Positions 47,901-51,349 of a stretch of DNA of 51,349 bases are shown here, piece after piece. Under the pieces are notes generated by a model. That model saw only the letters and a list, made by a program, of their open reading frames with translations, did no database searches and was not told the origin of the DNA. A program made the translations under genes and the position numbers. Source of the DNA: Chromatiales bacterium (ex Bugula neritina AB1). GTDB lineage: Bacteria; Pseudomonadota; Gammaproteobacteria; Granulosicoccales; Granulosicoccaceae. Numbering within the stretch: the stretch's first letter is position 1; each line of letters starts with the position of its first letter. The stretch covers positions 1 through 51,349 of the forward strand of contig MDLA01000122.1 of assembly GCA_001730015.1 (NCBI GenBank), written 5' to 3'.

Positions 47901-50221
47901 AACGATAAATTCTGGTTCGCTGCCAGTGTTGCTCCCTGTACATCAATATTTCCACTCGAACTATCTATGGCAATCGCGCCTGCGGTAATGTTCGATAAGT
48001 CGGCATCAGTCAACTCGAACGTAGCCGCATCGGCGTCGGCAGCTGCAGCACCCACCACTGTCGAATCACCAGCAGAGTTAATGAACGTCGCGCCGCTGGT
48101 CGTCGTCACGGAACCCAACGACAAAGCAACATCAGTTGCGGTGACCGATAAGGTATCGAAATCCGTAGCACCCAGTATAGAAACTTCAGCGCCTGACAAT
48201 ACGCCAGCGGTGGCGCCGGTGACACTACCGACCTGCACGTTACCGACTCCGGCCGCACCGGGGTCGGCTGCATCAATGGTCAGATTGCCGCCGGCACTAA
48301 GCGCTATAGTATCAGCCGGATCCATCGAAAACCCGCCAGCACCGGTCTGTACTGTCAAACTCTCGCCGGCACCGATCGTCAACGTGTTGTCGGTCAGTGG
48401 GTCTATAGTTACACTATTGGTAGCCTGAAGTGTTACGGATGCGGTTAACGATGCCGTCTCCAGAGCAGTCTCCGATATCGTTGCGTCCGCTGGTGGATCT
48501 AAAAAATCCGCATCAGGTACCAGACTATCATCCACATCCGGCCCGCCATCGGTCACCGTAATATTGGTCGGATCAAGTAATAACGAGCCAGTGACACCAT
48601 TGTCTGCCGTAAGGTCAACCACCCCGTTAAATCCCAGGCTCAGCTTTCCAGACACCTCGGCTGAGCCCCCATCTCCGCTCAGCTTTCCACCCGTCGCGGA
48701 AATCGAACCGGCATAGACGGTACGCTCCTCCGCCCACACAACCACCGCACCGCCATCGCCGCTTATTCCAGCATCCGCCATAATCGAGGCCCCAGCCTGA
48801 ACCAGTGTATTGTCGGCATTGCCAAGGCCCTCACCCATGGATGCGCCCTGGTAACCTCCGCCAATCTCTATAACACCACCACCGAGCTCACCTGAAGCGT
48901 TGATCGCGGCGGTTGACTGAACCGCGACAGTATCACCAGCGACTCTGACTTCCCCACCTGACTGGCTGAAGCCACCAGTGGCATTGATCGTCCCAGCTAT
49001 TGTTGCCCAACCGTCTCCAGCTGAAATCGCGATATTGCTATCGTTCTTAGGCGCTTCGGATCCAGCGCCTATACGTGGACTCTCACTCCAGGTAACAACA
49101 TTACCACTGTAGGTTTGCTCAGCTTTTTCTGCCCCACTATTTTGGTTCTCTGCAACCATTAGATCTGATGCCGGTGCCGATTCACCTATTTGTTCGTTAT
49201 CACCACTGACCGTGCTGCCTGTCGCATCGCCGGTTTTTCTCGCAGTAATCTCGGCCGTCGCTTCCAAGGTAAAAGATGTACCGTTGATCGTCACATTACC
49301 GGCACGAGTTTCACTCGTTGAATTGGCGGAAATCAGAGCGCCTTCTCTAATCTTTACTGCGCCATTCGCATCAATTCGAACTCCACCGCCGTCAGCTGAT
49401 AATTGCCCTCCGTCGGTTATCTGCTGAAAAGTAACATCGCCATTGGCTACGACTGTAATTTGACTACCTGAACTACCAACGCCTATAGTCCCGTCATTTA
49501 CTTCGAGATCTCCAGATACAATTGTAAAGTTACTAGCATCATTAACTTCTAAATCACCAAGAATTATGACGGACTGCCGACCAGGCGCCAGAAAACCCGA
49601 CACCTTCGGATCGAACATTGACAGTGTTGGGCTTATAGCGCTAACGACGAAATTATCACCATTGCTGAATTCAAGTCGATCAGCTGTACTAACAAAAAAC
49701 GACGCTGGCACATCAACCGAACCATCGGCACCAAACGTGACACCAGCCGGATTAATAAAATAGAAATCCGCTCCGGCTATGGAAGACTTTAATACGCCAT
49801 TAATCGTGGAGATATCACCACCGGTAACACGACTGATGACGTTCGTAATGGTTGAGCTGCCGGTAAAATTGGCGGTTTCACCTCTAAGAATGTCAAACTT
49901 TTCGAAACTATGAAAAAGGTTTGTACCAGATAGCGTACCCCTGGATTCTGGAATCGTCGCATCCCCGGGCATATAGGTAAAACCAGGCCCTAGCGTCCCG
50001 TCATGGGTTATCTCTCCCTGCGCAGTCGTAACGAAAGCTGCAAAAGCGCCAATAATCCAACGCCGATCACTATACTTAATATTAGATGTACGAGAGACAC
50101 TCATGAGCCTGAAAATTCCATTAGCCATATAGAGGGAATTACCAATAGTATTTTTTTCTTTTAAACTACGAATTAAATTGAGACTAAAACCTGATGACCG
50201 ACAACTCTTGACATTTTTCAT
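35912..50221 (-). CDS. TpsA, giant filamentous haemagglutinin-like exoprotein
   Basis: The 4769-residue protein starts at ATG 50221 (GGGGG six bases upstream); TTG 50224 is the same frame. An extended signal of about 69 residues ends in WIIGAFAAFVTTAQG. The TPS secretion domain follows, with SRGTLSGTNLFHSFEKFDI and FINPAGVTFG (NPAG at 157-160). A transition region contains LLLDPTNI. Residues about 854-1150 and 1157-2040 are two arrays of long repeats, and about 2570-4570 are rich in SGAGDAGSI-type beta-helix rungs. The C-terminus carries DPC (Cys about 4701) and VEC (Cys about 4765), recalling the cysteine pair that anchors HMW1. No C-terminal toxin domain was seen, so adhesin or biofilm matrix is more likely than CDI toxin. 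It is first in the operon with tpsB and the CHAT gene. Confidence 0.95.
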   Translation of the reverse strand: MKNVKSCRSSGFSLNLIRSLKEKNTIGNSLYMANGIFRLMSVSRTSNIKYSDRRWIIGAFAAFVTTAQGEITHDGTLGPGFTYMPGDATIPESRGTLSGTNLFHSFEKFDILRGETANFTGSSTITNVISRVTGGDISTINGVLKSSIAGADFYFINPAGVTFGADGSVDVPASFFVSTADRLEFSNGDNFVVSAISPTLSMFDPKVSGFLAPGRQSVIILGDLEVNDASNFTIVSGDLEVNDGTIGVGSSGSQITVVANGDVTFQQITDGGQLSADGGGVRIDANGAVKIREGALISANSTSETRAGNVTINGTSFTLEATAEITARKTGDATGSTVSGDNEQIGESAPASDLMVAENQNSGAEKAEQTYSGNVVTWSESPRIGAGSEAPKNDSNIAISAGDGWATIAGTINATGGFSQSGGEVRVAGDTVAVQSTAAINASGELGGGVIEIGGGYQGASMGEGLGNADNTLVQAGASIMADAGISGDGGAVVVWAEERTVYAGSISATGGKLSGDGGSAEVSGKLSLGFNGVVDLTADNGVTGSLLLDPTNITVTDGGPDVDDSLVPDADFLDPPADATISETALETASLTASVTLQATNSVTIDPLTDNTLTIGAGESLTVQTGAGGFSMDPADTIALSAGGNLTIDAADPGAAGVGNVQVGSVTGATAGVLSGAEVSILGATDFDTLSVTATDVALSLGSVTTTSGATFINSAGDSTVVGAAAADADAATFELTDADLSNITAGAIAIDSSSGNIDVQGATLAANQNLSLDAGAGTVNFTIATTMLMGTGSLTVGNSSGISDSGAGSVVIAGTTDLVSTGTIALDNLANDFTGSLSASTGSGVQITDVNALELGTVNSGSLTVSASGAVTQSGAITATGSSSVSTEGAITLTNAANNFGTIALDTDSADNGGEAVASVTDVDAIVLGASDVSDLNVIAGGAVTQSSALVVAGTTNVSTEGGAITLTNAANNFGTIALDTDSADNGGEAVASVTDVDAIVLGVSDVSDLNLNAGGVVTQSGAIAATGTASVSTEGAITLTNVGNNFGTVELDTDSADNGGEAVASVTDVNAIGIGTVDVSDLKVVAGGAVTQSVALVVPGTTTVETEGPITLTNAANNFGTVSLDTDSADNGGEAAASVTDVNEIVLGATDVGDFTVTSGDTITDVAGTAIVVSGTTTLDAGTSDIQLDNAGLHDFADSADFNATGGDLTVEDINGIRLGTVGLVGNSDTTINTGNDGDLTLIAGGAVTQAGVATIQGSTSVTTTGDPVTLNNAGNDFTDEVRINTDTGADVEITDINALALGAVTANDLTVITSGTITDTATESIAVSGNTSLTAGPFDIQLDNIATHNFADDANFNATGGDIIVEDVDGIQLGTVTLAPNTDPTIAGNAGHFTLTAGGPITQTGALTVPGETQVTTTADSVALIDAGNDFTGTVSVDTGAGADVAITDDNALILRAVTANDLTVIAGGTITDTPTESISVNTEASFNAGTFDIQLDNIATHNFADDADFNASGGDITVEDVDGIRLGTVALAGNTDTVIGTNLGDFNLTAGGAITQTGALTVPGETQVTTTADTVTLNNAGNDFTGSVSVDTGGGADIVLRDANAIALGAVNAIDLTVTAGGSITDTAAESITVSAVTSLDAGAFDIDLDNAASHDFAEAANFNASGGDITVEDVDGIQLGTVTLATNADPTIASNQGDFTLIAGGPVTQAGALTVSGQTSITTTDDEVTLTNSGNDFSGSVSVNTGAATGADVEITDVNAIALGAVKAIDLTVIAGGTITDTALQSITVSEVTSLNAGTSDIQLDTATHDFAEAQNFNATGGDITVADIDGIQLGTVTLAANVDPTIASNSGALTLTTGGDITQTGALTVPGDAQVTTTADKVTLTNTGNDFTGSVSVNTGAGADVEIVDTDALTLGAVIADTLKVTADGSITDTAGAAVVVSGATMLDAGGSDIDLDNIDLHNFADTADFDASGGDITVEDVNGIQLGTVTLAANTDPTIASNAGDLTLITGGAVTQTDVATVPGTTDVNAAGFDVTLDQLNLFGGTVDVAGENIELTDPDTITLGDIDATNLTVTSGVSIIDDGVTGGAGTDVNVTGVATLAAVVDIVLDDANHEFGTETNFSATNAIITDSGALNLGNVDAVSLTLEAGGDITQSVGTRINVAENTTIDAGINKVTLPEDNDFADVGSGADVDIDAGDVVIADVDSLRLGSVDVTSITAQAKAGDLEVSDDINADGGVIKLDASANVRVNNGVSISNISGDIEITAADSVLVDQATFNLTSTGSDDTGDLTIVGVNDVRVTNTDINVQAFGDGQAGRVTTTAQNGVLDLTGTDIISVNGGDANARPIELTAPQVNLDNQVFATSNTSTGDSADIIITTPELVIKNNGLLSTRSASAGDAGDITINNQGGTVTLETGGRIDSSSSPNDGVSPTGAPGRIIIDDTVLVEIDATLNPDIVDHFTDVADDLDPDFNKNVRSKISTSSSKNSNLNGISAPEIADGRLEQIGDITINGTESVATTLFITGNNDARVEGEAHPPVVIDASSNGKIDAGDITFDVTEVNIENFAISSDSTGEADSAGHGGSITVDVDVLELAGGKLSTNSGDSSIPGGSSGAGGAGDINIVVKEDIILTAGSEISSSSSNEGDAGTVKVEAENLTVAGTSKILSETTSSDTTVRADAGTVDIIVSEKIVISEGSEISTSTSTSNTARKRLGQINISASELEVVDGKIISSTSHSGGAGEIAIDVSTVSLENSTVSTSTTDRGDAGDVILQADSLTARASNIVSEAGVFGSSNAGNIELQVKGGIVLAESSAISSSTEGSGNAGKIAVSANNLYVGGDSFIESATTSAIKNYRADAGEVTIDVRDSLKIHKGRISTTTNTKNTGSGSLAKITVNASRIDMFRGTIASNTTGHGDAGSIAVNSDDIILTDSSIESIAASGSTGDAGNINVAASTIELVDSQVSSSTKGSGNAGSVALDGVLVMEGESTISSATEGSGEAGGIVMHSQGDIVVDSKSKITVESGEDSTGSGGDIQLSSTDGNIIVRDGGEISAGTQGSANAGSVTVTAVSASDSGGVVEVTGGGSSIKSETAGSGHAGEVVVVAKWLKVDDQGQISTKSTGGTGDAGSISIESARVDVGSAETEFALGTDGSIRSSSDGPGKAGTVTISGAADRFKETVNVNVFGGDISSSADGAGIPGAISITQANNILVSGGTSKIATTSSADTLGVSGDVGSILLSSVTGNITIDKGATVTAATEGAGNAGSIKLEALSQEEGFGNVLVDGVGSKVESNTTGNGSAGSVEVIAKNIDILAAGRLNTSSTGPSKSSVGGNITLISTVGNVNIADGGEVSAGSGGPGDAGSISISALSEVDGFGRVVVSGEQSIIASDATNIGDAGNVGINAKQLSVAENGEISTKSSGAGDAGSISIKADDVLVVGAEATDTTVMVKASIKSTSEGSGNAGEVTIGGRTSGSTVNLSVIDGLISSSASGQGASGQITIHDGKDVLVRGAEGKIATESGELSLKSNQSINSGNISISSDSLTVDSKATISLSTSGAVDAGDLTVNTDEMTLNGAEITSETAGSGEAGAIAFNVDKTLSIDESTVSSRTAGSGEAGEINVITTADIIIGPGSEITVEIAEDATGAGGDIRVESTDGNVVVRDGAELVADTKSSQAAGSVSVVATKGKVEVSGASAPIFDEEGEVTEPSKPSTLSSLTQGPGNAGEVTIEASEIVVSDAGVVTSSSEGIGSGKGGTVKLMADGNITVASAAEVTAGVIGSASTGKGGDISLQSTDGDLLVSGGARVSADTQGEGEAGSVSIEVTQGMVSVNGSRFELQEDDTQKLIPSAISSTTSGKGKAGNVTISTTSLKLSEIGEVSTESTAGSVGDAGKILVNAGEVLVGSMPVEATKTTEFVASTEGAIKSIAQGTGNAGEIVISALSLQDEVDVSVWHGEISSSSRLIEDENGDPIADTGTGAPGSVTIVNADRVLVSGANSVITTESSVQSLSLGDEVDATQFGNVSITAKALDIEKGGQITLDAAGEIDAGQSTVLVENLNLQNGRLSSATTGKGDAGGITIGSSNSRATINILQSGDETVESVISSSSSKGGEGNAGNVTVYANELRIEGVGSAIRSESCQVDCSDVEPDVQADPVSEGEVVRTDASAGTIVVNTTGDLDVLYGGQISTNTETNGLNKGSISIKSEGRVTMDGRLETAEESDFEKIEKTGVFSDAKDGSGSAGNIVITADEKGIVLREGGQVSTSATSTGTAGTILIEAHSLDLIGVTEDPDRESDPFDPQAENIEDLLPGGLQIGAAEGEQGEIPRTGVFSDSEGSGSNPDEADQGNITIKLAGNLLIEKGASISANAKKQNRAGNIEIEANEVVVRGVDPLGRNEPNSSDDEQAESVVPLQEISATSESDSAGGGSITINGKSKILLENGAQVATSSSGAGAAGDISLKGKSVIIEELSRIESENTDKPFEEGQTGYDGGDITVTSDKFLLRNGSQITSISELGDSGDIVIQGIEPGEGGANRNIILIDRGLITSESRGSAENGAEAGSITLSGPESELNDPDPNRKPTALLFMDQAFVQANSRSGTGGDIVVDTDLTVARTGVQVGGTDVVAAPDFGDLLNRVASGEISADDLPILPNVIQAATQNGTQGTLTLTSPQFDVSAIVDSLETDFVDVVKLASDPCAQEIGGAPSTLKSVGSGGLPEADGGVSLEVTDELLNLVDETSGMKTSSYGGLLEFLDTDAMVECEGVH
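44100..46750 (-). repeat. About six tandem repeats of ~462 bp in tpsA
   Basis: A recurring landmark (ACxCAxGCxGxxT at the GAVTQ/PITQTG turn) falls near 44150, 44615, 45075, 45538, 46000 and 46459, a period of about 459-465 bases or 154 residues. Each unit reads LTVxAGGTITDTAxESI ... FDIQLDN ... GGDITVEDVDGIQLGTV ... VTTTAD ... AGNDFTGSVSVDTGAGADV. Units differ at many sites, so they are diverged. Confidence 0.8.
46770..47660 (-). repeat. Four to five tandem repeats of ~222 bp in tpsA
   Basis: Units of about 74 residues read ADNGGEAVASVTDVDAIVLG ... AGGAVTQS ... ITLTNAANNFGTIALDTDS. Landmarks lie near 46813, 47031, 47250 and 47470. About 110 bases starting at 47221 and at 47443 are almost identical, so copy number could change by recombination. 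Confidence 0.8.
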
Positions 50222-51139
50222 CAATAGCCCCCAATGCAGTCGGAAGTGTTTACGTGCTCGATTAAATCCGAGCTAATCCGAACAGTAGATTGATAAGGGG
50301 GGAAGAAACGAAGTCGCAACTCTGGTAGCGGTTCCCGTGAAAATGAGGAACCGGATAATAATTTCAGTGAGGGATTTATTGTGAATTCAGGGCTTGGGAA
50401 AATATCCGGGTGTAACTCACGATACTCGCCTCTCAACTCTCGCAGACTCGTAACATAACCTACCGATATACCTATCAAACTCAACTCCCAGTCCATGAAT
50501 TTCATCGCTATAACAATCGTCGACATGCAGATCAACCACTTCCACCCTGGTTGCCACGATAATTTCTATCTATCGAGCTCTAGAATTATCTGCATCAATA
50601 CGATGAAAAGCCGTTATTCGCTCATTAGATTTTGGGGGAGTGTTTACAAGTAGTACGCCAGAACGGCTTACTTACAATACAGAACCACACATTCTGTTTG
50701 CCATTGAGATTCAGTTCACCAAATAGCGGTAACTAGTTGACTAATCACAAGTATATAAATTAACCACACACATTAGTGGGTCAATCCAGCGGGATAATTT
50801 CTTTATGGGACATCAGCAACTGAAACAAAGGCCTCAATTTCTGATTGAAATATAAAGCTCTTTAAATTCGTGAAATTCTCCGCTGAGTTACTCAGGCATC
50901 ATAATTGCCAGATACACAACGTCCAATAACGCCTTGGTCCTTAACTTTCATCTTAATACGCGTACATATTTTTATGTTAAATATGCTGTGGCGACTCCGC
51001 GTAAGTTGCACACGTTAATTCACGGATCATTGACTAGAATGCCCTATTAGACACCTGGACCCATCAGTCATGAAACATGGCGGGACTTCGATTGAGTCTG
51101 ACTACCAATGGTCACCAACAAATGACGCGCCTTTTTTCA
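50222..51139. other. Upstream region of the TPS operon, no convincing gene
   Basis: A 104-codon minus-strand frame (to 50535) ends at the tpsA start, but it has no recognisable features and was not called. A weak promoter-like pair on the minus strand, TTGACC (50779-50784) and TTTATA (50754-50759) with 19-base spacing, could serve tpsA. The rest (about 50800-51139) is AT-rich and shows nothing I can name. Confidence 0.35.
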
Positions 51140-51326
51140 CGTTGGTGTTGCATAAAATTCGAGTCCAGAAACTTATAGAGCTGTATAAAAAGGCGCTGCA
51201 CGGAGTTTTTACTGGATTGAGCCTGGTCATTCCAAGTGATATTCAGTAAATAATGAGTAAGCGCCTTAGATGCTGCTATAGAAGCAGCGTAGCAGTTCCG
51301 GGCCGGAATTTTATGCAACACCAGGG
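51140..51326. mobile_element. Fold-back element resembling a MITE
   Basis: An 18-base perfect inverted repeat, TGGTGTTGCATAAAATTC, lies at 51143-51160 and in reverse at 51306-51323, and similarity continues inward for about ten more bases with mismatches. TTCA occurs at 51136-51139 and 51327-51330, as expected for a four-base target duplication if the ends are extended three bases outward with two mismatches. Inside are further self-complementary pairs: AAGGCGCT at 51190 with AGCGCCTT at 51260, and GCTGCT/AGCAGC at 51272-51288. There is no transposase; the element would depend on one elsewhere. The family is not recognised. Confidence 0.6.
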
Positions 51327-51349
51327 TTCAGTTCCGTAGCTCCAAAAAT

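Noticed and set aside
50221..50535. Minus-strand 104-codon frame just before tpsA
   Set aside because: No recognisable motif, no ribosome site, and an ending exactly at the tpsA start that could be chance. Not strong enough to call as a gene.
51112..51321. Minus-strand 69-codon frame at the right edge
   Set aside because: It begins inside the inverted repeat and runs through the fold-back element. I found no transposase motif, so it is better explained as part of the element.

Overview
The window is a contact-dependent secretion locus from a Gram-negative bacterium, most likely a gammaproteobacterium and probably marine. I cannot name a genus. The grounds are a complete type VI secretion system (T6SS) in the gene order of the Pseudomonas aeruginosa H1-T6SS, followed by a large two-partner secretion (TPS) operon. 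No rRNA, tRNA, CRISPR array or replication origin was seen.

Region 1 (1-4515) is accessory DNA. It opens with the 3' end of an IS1380-family transposase. An operon on the minus strand follows: a protein with two copies of an 'IRxxQMxAF'-type module, a predicted papain-like effector (Cys117/His147/Asp167), and a small acidic protein that is the best immunity candidate. The first gene of this operon carries an uninterrupted tract of 21 GAGTT pentanucleotides. Its geometry is that of a phase-variable switch, because the two other reading registers end within one to six codons of the tract. Upstream of it lie a DUF6931-like protein and a DUF4123 effector-loading adaptor.

Region 2 (4517-18594, minus strand) holds PAAR, VgrG (TssI), ClpV (TssH), TssG, TssF, TssE, TagJ, Hcp (TssD), TssC, TssB and TssA. 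These are the spike, tube, sheath, baseplate and recycling ATPase. hcp has a stem-loop on each side, and the upstream one looks like an intrinsic terminator or attenuator.

Region 3 (18595-28846, plus strand) diverges from tssA. It starts with a sigma-54-like promoter and encodes an FHA protein, TssJ, TssK, TssL with a fused OmpA domain, TssM, TagF and a PppA phosphatase. Many genes overlap by ATGA, as expected for one translationally coupled operon. The matching kinase PpkA is on the opposite strand (28883-31114). FHA, PppA, PpkA and TagF make up the known threonine-phosphorylation control of T6SS firing.

Region 4 (31401-50221, minus strand) is a TPS operon. It is transcribed as tpsA (a 4769-residue filamentous haemagglutinin-like exoprotein with long DNA repeats), then tpsB (outer-membrane transporter), then an exported TPR-CHAT peptidase. 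The kinase gene lies downstream on the same strand, so TPS read-through could reach it. The right edge (50222-51349) has no convincing gene, but it holds a 0.19-kb fold-back element resembling a MITE.

The picture is of a cell that reaches out with a giant adhesin and injects neighbours with a post-translationally gated T6SS. The effector cassette may be switched by repeat slippage.
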